Origin: Bradyrhizobium sp. B124
Lineage (GTDB): Bacteria; Pseudomonadota; Alphaproteobacteria; Rhizobiales; Xanthobacteraceae
Direction: 5' to 3'
Assembly: GCF_038967635.1 (NCBI RefSeq)
Contig: NZ_CP152413.1
Coordinates: forward strand, 5,088,001-5,152,000
DNA length: 64,000 bases
Shown here: positions 16,232 through 27,418 of the stretch, piece after piece
Numbering within the stretch: the stretch's first letter is position 1
Layout of the letters: each line of letters starts with the position of its first letter
The notes under the pieces: generated by a model
Told to the model about the DNA's origin: nothing
Database searches by the model: none
Seen by the model: the letters and a program-made list of their open reading frames with translations, nothing else
Program-made: the position numbers and the translations under genes

Positions 16232-17980
16232 TCAAGATACCATCTTCGACGTCAACAGCTTGATAAAATTCCGCTTCGCCTTGTGGCGCGTCATGAGGTC
16301 AGCGAGGTAGGCCGAATGTTGGATGGCTCCGTCAAGCCGCCGCATCCGTTTGATCATAGCGTGAGCGTCGCTGTAGTTGCCCTGGCCACCTAGCCGAACC
16401 TTGCGTTCGACCAGCTGAGCATAGGCCTTCAACGCCTCGGCAGGAAGATCCGTTTCGCTCGCCCTGGCGAGTTCTTCCATCAGAATTTCGCGGCATCCGT
16501 GCTTGTCGGCAGCCGCCCACGCGTCTGCCAGCAGACCCTCCGCCATGAGCACTCGAACCAGAACCTCGGCTGCTCCGAACACACTCCATTCCGATTGCGA
16601 ACCAGACTTCCCCGCTCGGACGCTCAGCGCGGCGATGGCCTTGTCGCGGACGAGGATCTGGGCGTTGCAATCGCCGGCGTCGGATTTCAATCGCAGGTAC
16701 AGCTCGACGCTGGGTTCCCGACTGAACAGCTTCCAGAGCCGTTCGTTGGCGTCTTCATTTCGGCCGCTGCGCTGAAGCAGACCACAGGTAAAGAGAACCA
16801 GACGCTGGTCGGGCTCATCCTCGAATTTCCACAACCCCTCTTCAGCCCATTTCAGCGCTTCCTGTTCCCGTCCGTTGTCGAGACAGAGCTGAGCAATACC
16901 GAGATAGTCATACGCAGTCGACAGATCACTCGCCCGAATGGCGATGCCCGCATCGACATCACCGTCTCGTTCAGCAAAGCGCTCCATCATAGCCCGAAGC
17001 GCATATTCTCCGCCGGTCCGGATCTCGGTTCGCCTCCCTCGCCTGGATCTTATCTTTTGCCACGCTTCGGTCGCCAGCCTGCGATACTCGGCTAGCCCCG
17101 CCGTACCCAAGACATCAGCATGGGTCTCGCTCGCGCCAAAGAAGAAGTCCCAGTCGGAATTGACTTCGCGGGCAAACAGCACGCGCGCCAATTCGATGGA
17201 ATCAGGCTTTGCCTGCTCGCAGGCGGCAAGATGAATTTCGCAGGCCCGCGCGTAGCAAGCTCCCCCGCCGCCATCGGAATCATCGACCTTGGTCAGCGCC
17301 TCGTCCATTCGTCCGAAGAAATGATCGAGCAGTTCGAGGACCAGCAACGCTCTCCCGCCTCCGAGCAGAACCGAAATGCGATCAAGTGCGCCATCAATGT
17401 GACGCACCCAGTCGCGCATGTCGCGATATTCGATGTAGCCGCGGACGCGGGTCGCGTCAGTGATGGCTCTCTTGAGTTGTGCGCTCAGCGTGGCATCGTC
17501 GGCCGAGTCGAGCGCGGCCGACAGCTCCAGCTCCTCAAGCAATTTGGGAGCGCGCTCAGCGAGTCCAATAATCATTTCGACAAGACGATCGATGCCCTTC
17601 GCGCGCAGATGATCACGGATCTTGCCAAGCCGGTTCGAGGCCTGTCCCAGTTCGTCCGGCTCCAGATTGTTGACGGTCAAGGCTACCGCGGTCAGATGCT
17701 TGCAGAAGCCCCGATCGGCGAAGGCCTGACAAGTGCAAGCGCCGGAAAAGATCTCGCCTTGGCCGGTCAGCTCACAGCGATAGATTTCAGTACCTGCTAC
17801 CCGCGCAACCACGCGGGCCTCGTCGATCGTGATGATCTCCACCCGCCGATCCGCCTGATAAGCGCTGCCGCGAGCAAAGGTCTTGTCACCAGCGACCTCG
17901 CGCAACGCCGCGAGATCGAATCGGTCGGTCCGTAGCATAGCCTCAATATCGGAGGCGGATCGCTTTCGGGCTTGCGCCAT
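16232..17980 (-). CDS. SWIM zinc-finger protein
   Basis: A 582-residue protein starting at ATG 17980. A SWIM zinc finger (CxCx8CxH: Cys82, Cys84, Cys93, His95) lies near the N-terminus. The remainder is helical with a TPR-like pattern (LGIAQLCLDNGREQEALKWA at about 390) and may belong to the DUF6880 group. SWIM domains bind DNA or proteins. It converges tail-to-tail with recQ, but that alone does not prove a shared role. An in-frame ATG at 18070 would add 30 poorly gene-like residues. Confidence 0.8.
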   Translation of the reverse strand: MAQARKRSASDIEAMLRTDRFDLAALREVAGDKTFARGSAYQADRRVEIITIDEARVVARVAGTEIYRCELTGQGEIFSGACTCQAFADRGFCKHLTAVALTVNNLEPDELGQASNRLGKIRDHLRAKGIDRLVEMIIGLAERAPKLLEELELSAALDSADDATLSAQLKRAITDATRVRGYIEYRDMRDWVRHIDGALDRISVLLGGGRALLVLELLDHFFGRMDEALTKVDDSDGGGGACYARACEIHLAACEQAKPDSIELARVLFAREVNSDWDFFFGASETHADVLGTAGLAEYRRLATEAWQKIRSRRGRRTEIRTGGEYALRAMMERFAERDGDVDAGIAIRASDLSTAYDYLGIAQLCLDNGREQEALKWAEEGLWKFEDEPDQRLVLFTCGLLQRSGRNEDANERLWKLFSREPSVELYLRLKSDAGDCNAQILVRDKAIAALSVRAGKSGSQSEWSVFGAAEVLVRVLMAEGLLADAWAAADKHGCREILMEELARASETDLPAEALKAYAQLVERKVRLGGQGNYSDAHAMIKRMRRLDGAIQHSAYLADLMTRHKAKRNFIKLLTSKMVS

Positions 17981-18321
17981 ATGGACGGCCCATTGCTCTC
18001 GAGAGGTTCGATAGCCCGGACTATATCCGACTGCGCCGACCCCGACGAGATTCGAGGGTCTCAAGATCACAGGGATTGACGACAGTCCCCTGTTCCGTCA
18101 TCTGCCGCTCTTGCTGTTCGCGGCCTCGCGCGCAAGGTTCAGCGCCTCGCCTGAAGCAGCGCCCGGATACCGCAGCCCTCCGCCCAGCGGCATAGGAGCC
18201 ATACCCGGCGCGGCAACCCATGTGCTTGCGGGCCGCGTCGCCCTCGCCCTAATCTTTTGCCCAACGCGTCCACCGAGGCGCGGACAAGTCATAACGACAA
18301 GAGATAGGGAAGAGACGGGCC
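17981..18321. other. Intergenic region, possible gene remnant
   Basis: About 340 bases between divergent genes. A 64-codon leftward frame (18098-18292) has protein-like composition (WVAAPGMAPMPLGGGLRYPG) but no family match I can recall and no good ribosome binding site. It may be a remnant or simply upstream sequence. GAGATAGGGAAGAG precedes the monooxygenase start. Confidence 0.3.
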
Positions 18322-20070
<1,749 letters not shown>

Positions 20071-20153
20071 GCTTCCGCGGTATCCCCGCCGGGATTGCGC
20101 ATGATAGTGTCGCGCCGGGTTCGCGTTTCGCATCGCGGGCCGCACGGGGGACG

Positions 20154-21095
20154 ATGGCCGACACGGCATTGCAGGGATTGGTCGAGCGGATCGGCGCGGA
20201 TCACGTCGTGCGCCGACTTGGAATCGAGGCCGCGCATGAGAAGCAACTGTTCGGCCAAGGCACACTCGTGTTCAACGTCGAGAACTGGAAGCTGGCGCCA
20301 TGGGTCGTCGAAACTGCGCTCAAGCTGGCCGGCCTCCATGGCCGCGCGCGGCGCAACGCCGACCGGGTCGAGGTAAGGCGCAACCTGGTGACGTCGACGC
20401 GCCTGCCGGCGGCGTTCGACGGCTTCACCATCCTTCATCTCAGCGATCTCCACGCCGACATCAGCCAGGGAGCGATGCGGCATCTGGCTGACATCGTCCG
20501 CTATGTCGCTTGCGACATCTGCGTCCTCACCGGCGATTATCGCGGCAAGACGTTTGGCCCGTTCGAAACCAGTCTCGCGCTGATGAAGGATCTCTGCGCA
20601 CTGATCAAGCTGCCGCTCTACGGCATCCTCGGCAACCACGACAGCATCCGCATGACGCCGGCGCTGGAAGCGATGGGCATCAGGATGCTGTTCAACGAGC
20701 AGGAGCCGATCACGCGCGATGGCGCGACGATCCATCTCGCCGGCATCGACGATGCGCATTTCTATCGCACCGACGACATTGCAAAATCTGCCGCGGCGAT
20801 CCCGCGCGATGCGTTCTCGATCCTGCTCGCGCATACGCCGGAATCCTATCGCGAGGCGGCAGCGGCCGGCTTCGACCTGATGCTGAGCGGCCATACCCAT
20901 GGCGGCCAGCTCTGCCTGCCCGGCGGCATCGCGATCAAGCTGGAGGCGCGGCTGCCGCGCCGGATGGGCAGAGGCGCCTGGCGGTTCGGTGAACTTGCCG
21001 GCTACACATCGGCCGGCGCCGGCACCAGCCTTGCGCCGGTGCGGCTGAACTGCCCGGCCGAGATCACGGTGCATACGCTGCGCCGGCTCGGCTGA
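20154..21095 (+). CDS. Metallophosphoesterase (YaeI-like)
   Basis: A 313-residue calcineurin-like phosphoesterase. Metal-ligand motifs appear in order: LSDLHAD (about 96), TGDYRG (about 124), GNHDS (about 161), LAHTPE (about 224) and SGHTHGGQ (about 244-251). There is no signal peptide; an N-terminal extension of about 90 residues precedes the domain. Similar proteins hydrolyse phosphodiesters or lipid A precursors. The substrate is unknown. Confidence 0.88.
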   Translation: MADTALQGLVERIGADHVVRRLGIEAAHEKQLFGQGTLVFNVENWKLAPWVVETALKLAGLHGRARRNADRVEVRRNLVTSTRLPAAFDGFTILHLSDLHADISQGAMRHLADIVRYVACDICVLTGDYRGKTFGPFETSLALMKDLCALIKLPLYGILGNHDSIRMTPALEAMGIRMLFNEQEPITRDGATIHLAGIDDAHFYRTDDIAKSAAAIPRDAFSILLAHTPESYREAAAAGFDLMLSGHTHGGQLCLPGGIAIKLEARLPRRMGRGAWRFGELAGYTSAGAGTSLAPVRLNCPAEITVHTLRRLG

Positions 21096-21255
21096 TACCC
21101 GCCCGTACGTCGCAGGCGCGCACGGCCAAAATATCGAAAACAACCCCATGCAAAGTAGCCGGCGGCTGCCCGGACTTTCGCAGGGAATGACGTGTGGCCG
21201 ATCGCCATATGCGATCGCCCTGCCGTAAGGATGGGGAGAGGGAGTAGCAGAGGTC

Positions 21256-22530
21256 TCAATTGCCCTTCTTCGCGCTCGCGCTCTGCTCGTTCACCGTGCA
21301 GGTGATCAACAGGGTGTAGCCGCGCGCATCCTTGGCGATATCGGACGTCTCCTTCTTGGTCCCGTCGCGCCATTCGGCGGTCCGGTACATCACCGCGCTG
21401 TTGTCAAGGAAGTCGCGCAGCGCGCCGGTCTTGATGGCGAAGTTGATGTTTTCCGGGATCGATCCCGTAGCCCGCGCCATCCTGACCGCGTCGAGCTTCG
21501 CGGCCACCACGCCGACCACGGCGCCGCCGAGATCGAACAGCGGCCCGCCGCTGTTGCCGGGCTGTACCGCGGCGCTGATCTGCAGATGACGCGTGTCGTT
21601 GAGGATGCCGCTCAGCGAAGAAACGATGCCCGTGGTCACGGTGAAATCGGATGTCAGCAGGCCATGATAGGGGTAGCCGATCGCCACGACTCCGTCGCCA
21701 ACCCGAATCGAGTTCTGCCGGATGCTCGCGACATCCTTGAACGGGGACGGCGCCTGCAGCAGCGCGAGATCGTTGGTCTCGTCGTCGGACACTAACCGCA
21801 ATTTGACAACCGCCGCACCGCTCAGATTGCCCGTGATCTCGCTGCAACCATCGACGACATGATGGTTGGTGACGACGTGACCGCTATCGCTGACGACGAA
21901 GCCGGTGCCGGTGCCTGATCTCGCCTGCTTCGCGGGCGGCGCGTTGGGTGCAGCAGCCTGTTGCGGCGGCGCGGCCGCAGGCTTTGTCGCGACCGCGAAC
22001 TCGCCGGCGTTGGAGACGCCGTTCTTCTTCACCGAGACCACGCAGTTGAGCAGCGCCGGCAACAGCTGCGCGGTCTGATTGAGGTTGAACTGAAACAATT
22101 GCCCCTGCGCGAACGCCGTCATCTGGCGCGCCTTGCGGAACTGGTTGATCAGCGCCGAATTCACCGGCATCTCGACATTCACGAGCTTCTCGCCGAGCGG
22201 CATGCCGTAGACATTGAACGCAGGCTGGCCGTCGAAGGTCAGCGCAAGCGGAAAGGCTTCGCCCGGCGTCAAACGCCAACTGTCATGAGCCAAGCCCAGC
22301 CGCCAGCTGCCATTCGCGGCAACCGCCACCATGAAGAAGATGCCGCTCTGGTAGGTGCTCCCCGCCGAGCAATGCGTGAACGCACCGCTCTTGTCGTCGG
22401 TGAAGGCGCCGCCCTTCCAATTGCCGACCGTGATCGAGCCGTAGGGACCGCGGGCGCTCGATGGAGTTGCGGACGCAAACAGCCACGCGGCCACGACGGC
22501 CGCCCAGATCGCAACTCTCATGACATGCAC
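21256..22530 (-). CDS. Secreted trypsin-like (S1C/DegP-type) serine protease
   Basis: A 424-residue exported protein. The signal peptide is residues 1-27 (ending SSARG). Residues about 28-170 form an N-terminal domain of unknown function with two Cys. A Pro/Ala-rich linker (about 180-205) leads to a trypsin-like domain. The triad is His in TNHHVVDG (about 220), Asp in ETNDLALLQ (about 251) and Ser in QPGNSGGPLFD (about 327). No PDZ domain follows, unlike DegP. It is likely periplasmic. An alternative start three codons in (MRVAIW) is equally good. Confidence 0.87.
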   Translation of the reverse strand: MHVMRVAIWAAVVAAWLFASATPSSARGPYGSITVGNWKGGAFTDDKSGAFTHCSAGSTYQSGIFFMVAVAANGSWRLGLAHDSWRLTPGEAFPLALTFDGQPAFNVYGMPLGEKLVNVEMPVNSALINQFRKARQMTAFAQGQLFQFNLNQTAQLLPALLNCVVSVKKNGVSNAGEFAVATKPAAAPPQQAAAPNAPPAKQARSGTGTGFVVSDSGHVVTNHHVVDGCSEITGNLSGAAVVKLRLVSDDETNDLALLQAPSPFKDVASIRQNSIRVGDGVVAIGYPYHGLLTSDFTVTTGIVSSLSGILNDTRHLQISAAVQPGNSGGPLFDLGGAVVGVVAAKLDAVRMARATGSIPENINFAIKTGALRDFLDNSAVMYRTAEWRDGTKKETSDIAKDARGYTLLITCTVNEQSASAKKGN

Positions 22531-22726
22531 TCCCCAGCCACAACCCCTTATAGGAGGCGGAGAAATTCATCCGCAAGTGGTGCGCGGCTTGGCCTTTGGT
22601 CCAGCGGCCACGCAATACCGCCGCGGATGAGGCGATCGCCACACCCTCAGGTTACAGATGACACGTTCCTATTTTGTTCCTGAAATGTCAACCCGGACAT
22701 AGTCCAGCCGCCGCGCCAGGCGGACG

Positions 22727-22951
22727 CTATTGCGGCTCCCGAACCGAAGACTGCGCCGGCGGATTTGGATCGCTGAACCAGCAGCGGGATGCCAGCCCAT
22801 GAACGCCGACACCGATCAGGAAAATGCCGGCATAGAGTTCGACCGCGTGGTTCAGCGCCAGCAGGCGGGCGCGCAACACGGCGCCGTGGCCCGGGTAAGC
22901 CCAAAACCAATGCCCCACCGCGGCGATGGCTCGGCCGGCTGCATTCATCAT
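22727..22951 (-). CDS. Small hypothetical membrane protein
   Basis: A 74-residue frame starting MMNAAGRAIA, with a GGGAGA about 13 nt upstream (a GTG two codons earlier would have better spacing). It has one amphipathic stretch and one hydrophobic segment (LYAGIFLIGVGVHGLA) and ends in a polar Pro-rich tail. There is no recognised family. Composition is gene-like, but the evidence for expression is weak. Confidence 0.4.
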   Translation of the reverse strand: MMNAAGRAIAAVGHWFWAYPGHGAVLRARLLALNHAVELYAGIFLIGVGVHGLASRCWFSDPNPPAQSSVREPQ

Positions 22952-23035
22952 CCTCACGCGAAGGTCTCCCGACTCGCCCGGCACGACGAAAATACCGGGC
23001 GAAGCTGACGCGGACCTGACGCAGGACGGACGGGA

Positions 23036-23113
23036 CCTGTAGCCCGGATGAAGCGAAGCGAAATCCGGGGCCTCGGTTGTCCCGGATTGCGCTTCGCTCC
23101 ATCCGAGCTACGA
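23036..23113. repeat. Inverted-repeat element (copy D)
   Basis: GTAGCCCGGATGAAGCGAAG at the left and CTTCGCTCCATCCGAGCTAC at the right form an imperfect inverted repeat around a CCGGGG/CCCGG core. This is another dispersed intergenic repeat type typical of Bradyrhizobium. It lies just past the 3' end of acdS and may terminate its transcript. Confidence 0.65.
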
Positions 23114-23133
23114 AATGAGAAGCGTCGCCTGCC

Positions 23134-24147
23134 TCAGCCGTTCCTGAACGCGTAGGCGTAGCCGTTGAGCGCCGGCGCGCCGCCGAGATGGGCGTAGAGC
23201 ACCTTCGACCCGGCCGGGAAGAAACCCTTCTGCACCAGATCGATCATGCCCTGCATCGATTTCCCCTCGTAGACAGGGTCGGTGATCATGCCCTCGAGCC
23301 GCGCACTGAGTCGGATCGCCTGCTTCGTCTCCTCCGACGGCACGCCGTAGGCGGGATAGGCGTAGTCCTCGATCAGCACGACATCATCCTCGACGATGTC
23401 GCGGCCGAGTTCGACCAACTTCGCGGTGTTCTGCGCGATCGACAGCACCTGTGCCTTGGTCTGCGCAGGCGTGAACGAACCATCGATGCCGATCACGTTG
23501 CGCGCGCGCCCGTCGGCGGCGAAGCCGACCAGCATGCCGGCATGGGTCGAGCCGGTCACCGTGCAGACGATGATGTAGTCGAACTTGACGCCGAGCTGAC
23601 GCTCCTGCGCGCGCACCTCTTCGGCGAAGCCGACATAGCCGAGCCCACCATATTTGTGCACGGAAGCGCCGGCCGGGATCGCGTAGGGCTTGCCGCCCGC
23701 CGCCTTCACTTCCTCGATCGCCTGTTCCCAGCTCTGGCGGATGCCGATGTCAAAACCTTCGTCGACCAGGCGCACATCCGCGCCCATCACGCGCGAGAGC
23801 AGGATGTTGCCGACGCGGTCATAGACTGCGTCCTCATGCGGCACCCAGCTTTCCTGCACCAGCCGGCACTTCATGCCGATCTTGGCCGCGACCGCCGCTA
23901 CCATGCGGGTGTGGTTGGATTGCACGCCGCCTATCGAGACCAGCGTGTCGGCGTTGGAGGCGATCGCGTCGGGGATGATATATTCGAGCTTGCGCAGCTT
24001 GTTGCCGCCGAAGGCGAGCCCGGAATTGCAATCCTCGCGCTTGGCATAGAGCTCCACCTTGCCGCCGAGATGCTTTGACAGCCGATCGAGCTTCTCGATG
24101 GCGGTCGGCCCGAAGGTGAGCGGGTAGCGTGCGAACTTCTCCAGCAT
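23134..24147 (-). CDS. acdS: 1-aminocyclopropane-1-carboxylate (ACC) deaminase
   Basis: A 337-residue PLP enzyme that splits the plant ethylene precursor ACC into ammonia and 2-oxobutyrate in the cytosol. The PLP lysine is Lys50 ([10 protein letters not shown]). The residues that separate true ACC deaminase from D-cysteine desulfhydrase are present: Tyr293-Glu294 ([10 protein letters not shown]) and Leu321 ([11 protein letters not shown]), equal to Pseudomonas 294/295/322. Length matches the family. It is divergent from an Lrp-type regulator, the arrangement known for acdR-acdS, and is expected to respond to ACC. The enzyme typically promotes nodulation or plant growth by lowering ethylene. 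Confidence 0.95.
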   Translation of the reverse strand: MLEKFARYPLTFGPTAIEKLDRLSKHLGGKVELYAKREDCNSGLAFGGNKLRKLEYIIPDAIASNADTLVSIGGVQSNHTRMVAAVAAKIGMKCRLVQESWVPHEDAVYDRVGNILLSRVMGADVRLVDEGFDIGIRQSWEQAIEEVKAAGGKPYAIPAGASVHKYGGLGYVGFAEEVRAQERQLGVKFDYIIVCTVTGSTHAGMLVGFAADGRARNVIGIDGSFTPAQTKAQVLSIAQNTAKLVELGRDIVEDDVVLIEDYAYPAYGVPSEETKQAIRLSARLEGMITDPVYEGKSMQGMIDLVQKGFFPAGSKVLYAHLGGAPALNGYAYAFRNG

Positions 24148-24272
24148 ACTGGCATCCTCTTTGGTGGTCTGGAACGGCGGCCAGAACTATCACTACAGCT
24201 GCGAAAGGTGCTCTCTAAGTCAGGCCACCCGATCGCCGAAGATTGCTGAATTTGCACTGGATGATATGTTTT

Positions 24273-24300
24273 CTCTCACATTACTGGCTAACAATGAGAG
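24273..24300. promoter_or_regulatory. Possible AcdR/Lrp operator in the acdS-acdR intergenic region
   Basis: CTCTCA (24273-24278) and TGAGAG (24295-24300) form an inverted repeat with a 16-nt spacer that also holds partly symmetric ATTAC/AACAAT. It lies just before the regulator start, within the 161-nt divergent region. Assignment as an operator is inference. Confidence 0.35.
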
Positions 24301-24308
24301 ATTCTTCC

Positions 24309-24773
24309 ATGTCCGCCCGACTCGATCGCATCGACGTCAAGATGTTGAGATTGCTGCAAAAGAACGGCCGGCTCAGCAACGCCGAGCTGGCCGACCAGGT
24401 CGGCGTCAGCCCCGCCACCTGCCATCGCCGGACCCAGGCGCTGTTCGACGAGGGCTTTCTCAGCGGCGTCCGCGCCATGGTCGCGCCGCGCAAGGTCGGC
24501 AAGGGCGCGCTGGTGATGGTCGGCGTCGTGCTCGACCGCTCGACGCCGGAGAGCTTTGCGAGCTTCGAGCAGGCGGTGGCGAAGCTGAAGTTCGTGCTCG
24601 ACTGTCACCTCGTCGCCGGCGACTTCGATTATTTCCTCAAGATCCGCGTCGGCGACATGGAGGATTTCAACCGCATCCATGGCGACCAGCTGATCGCGCT
24701 GCCCGGTGTGCGGCAGACCCGCACCTTCTTCGTGATGAAGGAGGTGGTGGACAATGCGGAGCTGGAGTTCTGA
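24309..24773 (+). CDS. acdR: Lrp/AsnC-family regulator, AcdR-type
   Basis: A 154-residue regulator with an N-terminal AsnC helix-turn-helix (RLDRIDVKMLRLLQKNGRLS, then NAELADQVGVSPATCHRR) and a C-terminal RAM ligand-binding domain (GALVMVGVVLDR to MKEVV). AcdR-type proteins control acdS in response to ACC. The divergent position next to acdS supports the name. An in-frame ATG at 24294 is an alternative start; neither has a strong ribosome binding site. Confidence 0.88.
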   Translation: MSARLDRIDVKMLRLLQKNGRLSNAELADQVGVSPATCHRRTQALFDEGFLSGVRAMVAPRKVGKGALVMVGVVLDRSTPESFASFEQAVAKLKFVLDCHLVAGDFDYFLKIRVGDMEDFNRIHGDQLIALPGVRQTRTFFVMKEVVDNAELEF

Positions 24774-24793
24774 GCTGCGGTTCCGCTCAGCAC

Positions 24794-25036
24794 CTACTTC
24801 GAAGCTTTGGCGATCTTGTGCGCGAGGTGGCCGGTCTGATGATCTCTGCGGAGTTGGCTCAGCGAGGTCTCGTTCAACGCAGCCAGGACATCGCTCAGCT
24901 TCTCGGTTTCGGGATAACCCGCCGCGAAACTTGGCCCGTAAACCTTGCGCAAGGTGCGGAGCAGCGTGTTGCCGTGCTTGCCGCTGATTTCGCCATCCTT
25001 GTTGGGATGCCGGTGGTCGAGACCTGCCTTGCTCAT
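24794..25036 (-). CDS. Conserved small hypothetical protein
   Basis: An 80-residue basic protein starting at ATG 25036 with GGGAG 6 nt upstream (read on the minus strand). It contains DHRHPNKDGEISGKHGNTLL, a polar His/Lys-rich N-terminal part, then a predicted helical C-terminal half (SDVLAALNETSLSQLRRDHQ). It has no signal peptide or known domain. It converges with acdR. Confidence 0.65.
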   Translation of the reverse strand: MSKAGLDHRHPNKDGEISGKHGNTLLRTLRKVYGPSFAAGYPETEKLSDVLAALNETSLSQLRRDHQTGHLAHKIAKASK

Positions 25037-25330
25037 GTTGCTCTCCCTTGTACCATTGGCTGGCAGCATCTGCCTGCGGAGATCAAATGGCAATTGAGGC
25101 CGCAAACGGCCGGGAACCCACCCAGCGCTCTCACCCATCCTTGGTCGAAGGCGAGTATTCGGTGGCTATTTGCGGCGAATTCGGTCAATGTAACCAACGT
25201 GCTCCTGCGGACTCCGGAGAGGCCTGACGCGGCTATCGAACAGCAAGCCGCGTCCATACGGGAAGCCACAGCTCCATTGCGTCACAGCACAGTCCTGCGT
25301 GAGAGCACCCCCAACTGCAGAGGTGGACAG

Positions 25331-25537
25331 ATGTCATATGCCTACAAGCTGAATGAAGACGTTCACCACCGGGCCCAGGGGCCGCAAGGTCGCGCCGAGG
25401 CCGATGAGCCGGCGGTCTACACCATCATTCAACGCATGCCGATTGAGGCAGACGGGCGGCTTCGATACCGAATCAGGAGCAAGGCAGGCAATATCGAGCG
25501 CGTGGTGACGGAAGAGCAGCTGACGTACTCGCAATAG
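25331..25537 (+). CDS. Small conserved hypothetical protein
   Basis: A 68-residue protein from ATG 25331, preceded by AGGTGG. Mixed polar composition ends in a compact basic beta-rich stretch (YTIIQRMPIEADGRLRYRIR). No known family is recognised. Good start signal and gene-like composition. Confidence 0.6.
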   Translation: MSYAYKLNEDVHHRAQGPQGRAEADEPAVYTIIQRMPIEADGRLRYRIRSKAGNIERVVTEEQLTYSQ

Positions 25538-25723
25538 GCAATGCGCCGCCGGGGTTCTGAGCCAGACGCGATCCCCTACAGCTGCGGTGTCGGCCAGCCT
25601 GCCCGAGAGGAGTAGTCCTTTCATTCGACTTGATGGGCCGTGCAAATCGGCGCAGTCTCTTTCCGGACTCCCCACAGGGCTGCAGGGTCGCGCGCGTGGA
25701 TGCGCGGGTCGATTCATCCGGGG

Positions 25724-26866
25724 ATGACCGTCATGAACGTCACGGCGATGAGACTGGCCATACCGTTGCTGGCACTTGCGGCCGGCGGCACCGCTGCGTT
25801 CATCTTCGGCATCCACCAAACCCAGCAGATCCTGGGCGTAAACACGCGCTTGATGGCGACGGCGCCATCCGCGCCCACGCAAGACCAAGACAAGACTGCG
25901 CTGGCAAAGACGCAGACCGAGACCGCGGCGCTGGCCAACGCTTTGGCAGGACCGTCGCCAACACCGGGCGGCAACGCGGTGCCGGAGTTCGACGTCGTCA
26001 GCATCGAGCCGACCGGCGAGACCGTTGTCGCCGGCCGGGCGCTCCCTGGCGCGACGGTGGAATTGCTGCGCAATGGCGAGGTGCATGATCGCGCCGTGGC
26101 GGACAAGTCCGGCCAGTTCGTCATGGTGCCGCGCCCGCTTCCGCCGGGAAACTATGACCTCACCCTGCGCATCACGCATGACGGCAAGCAGGTGACCTCC
26201 AAGCAGAGCGTGGCAGTGGCGCTCGACGCTGCGGCCAGCGAGCGGCCGATGGTGGCGCTGATGGCGCCGGACAAGCCGATCCGCGTGCTGTCGCAACCTG
26301 CGGCGGCGACGCACGGGAAGGTGGCTGTCGAGGCCGTCGAGACCGAACCGGGCGGCAAGCTCCATGTCAGCGCTCAGGCAACTCCCGGCGCGAACGTCAG
26401 GCTCTATCTCAACGACAGTCTGATCACATCCGCGACTGCCGACGCAGCGGGGCACCTCTCGGTCACGATCAACAAGGGCGTAACGACCGGCGATTATCGG
26501 ATCCGGCTTGACGACGTCGACCCCGGCTCCGGCAAGGTCCGCGCGCGTGCCGAAGTGCCGTTCAACGTTCCGGACACGACGACGACCGCATCGATCCCGG
26601 CGCCTGCGGCATCGTCCGGCCGTACGGATGGGACCACGCCGCAGGTTGCGGCGGCAACCACCGCCGCATTGAGCTCACCCTCCGCCGTGATCGTGCCGAA
26701 GATCACCACGACCACCGTGGCGCGCGGCGACAGCCTGTGGCGGATCAGCCAGCGCGCATTGGGTGCCGGCCAGCGCTACGCGGTGATCTATCGGGCCAAC
26801 TCGCAGCAGATCCGTAATCCCAATTTGATCTATCCCGGCCAGGTCTTTGTGCTGCCGGCACGGTGA
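25724..26866 (+). CDS. LysM peptidoglycan-binding protein
   Basis: A 380-residue protein. It starts near ATG 25724 (25733 is an alternative) with a hydrophobic anchor or signal segment (LAIPLLALAAGGTAAFIFGI). The middle consists of Ig-like repeats (VVAGRALPGATVELLRNGEV, KLHVSAQATPGANVRLYLND). The last 55 residues are one LysM domain (VARGDSLWRISQRALGAGQR to IYPGQVFVLPAR). It is likely periplasmic, attached to the inner membrane, and contacts peptidoglycan. It converges with the cytochrome c gene. Confidence 0.88.
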   Translation: MTVMNVTAMRLAIPLLALAAGGTAAFIFGIHQTQQILGVNTRLMATAPSAPTQDQDKTALAKTQTETAALANALAGPSPTPGGNAVPEFDVVSIEPTGETVVAGRALPGATVELLRNGEVHDRAVADKSGQFVMVPRPLPPGNYDLTLRITHDGKQVTSKQSVAVALDAAASERPMVALMAPDKPIRVLSQPAAATHGKVAVEAVETEPGGKLHVSAQATPGANVRLYLNDSLITSATADAAGHLSVTINKGVTTGDYRIRLDDVDPGSGKVRARAEVPFNVPDTTTTASIPAPAASSGRTDGTTPQVAAATTAALSSPSAVIVPKITTTTVARGDSLWRISQRALGAGQRYAVIYRANSQQIRNPNLIYPGQVFVLPAR

Positions 26867-26886
26867 GGCCGGCATTCCGGCAACGC

Positions 26887-27267
26887 TCACTTGCCGGGGG
26901 ATTTCAGGAAGGCGACGATCTTGGCGCGATCCTCCGCCGAGCGCACGCCGGTATACGGCTTCATGCCGTTGCCCGACACCACGGCTTCGGGATCCTCGAT
27001 GAAGCGCAGCAGCGCGCTGTCATCCCAGACAATGTCGGATGATTTCATCGCCTCCGAGTAGGGAAAGTTCGCCACGGATCCGGCCTTGCGGCCGATGATG
27101 CCGTGCAGGTTCGGGCCGACACGATTGTCGCCCTCCTTGACGGTGTGGCAGGTGCGGCAAGAATTATTGAACGCCTGCTCGCCGGACACGCCCGCATTCT
27201 CGCCATGGGACGGCGACAAAAGCAGGGACATCAGGCCGCAAACGACGACGATGAATCCTGGCCGCAT
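26887..27267 (-). CDS. Class I cytochrome c
   Basis: A 126-residue periplasmic cytochrome c. It has a signal peptide (residues 1-22, VVVCGLMSLLLSPSHG), a CxxCH haem site (CRTCHTV, about 37-43), the conserved GPNLHGIIGRKAGS stretch and a Met axial ligand in GNGMKPYTGV. It is of the soluble mitochondrial/c2 type (about 100 residues mature). GGGAGA lies before the ATG on the minus strand. Electron partner not identifiable. Confidence 0.92.
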   Translation of the reverse strand: MRPGFIVVVCGLMSLLLSPSHGENAGVSGEQAFNNSCRTCHTVKEGDNRVGPNLHGIIGRKAGSVANFPYSEAMKSSDIVWDDSALLRFIEDPEAVVSGNGMKPYTGVRSAEDRAKIVAFLKSPGK

Positions 27268-27418
27268 CGGTCTCTCCCTCGGCAATTGCGCTAAGCAAGA
27301 CAGTTTGCAACATCCCGCCCCGGCCGCCATGCGGTCAACGCAGAGGCCACGCGAAGGGTCCTCATCTGGCAGGCCCCACATCTGGCGCAGGCATGCCCGC
27401 CACACTAGATGTGCTGCC

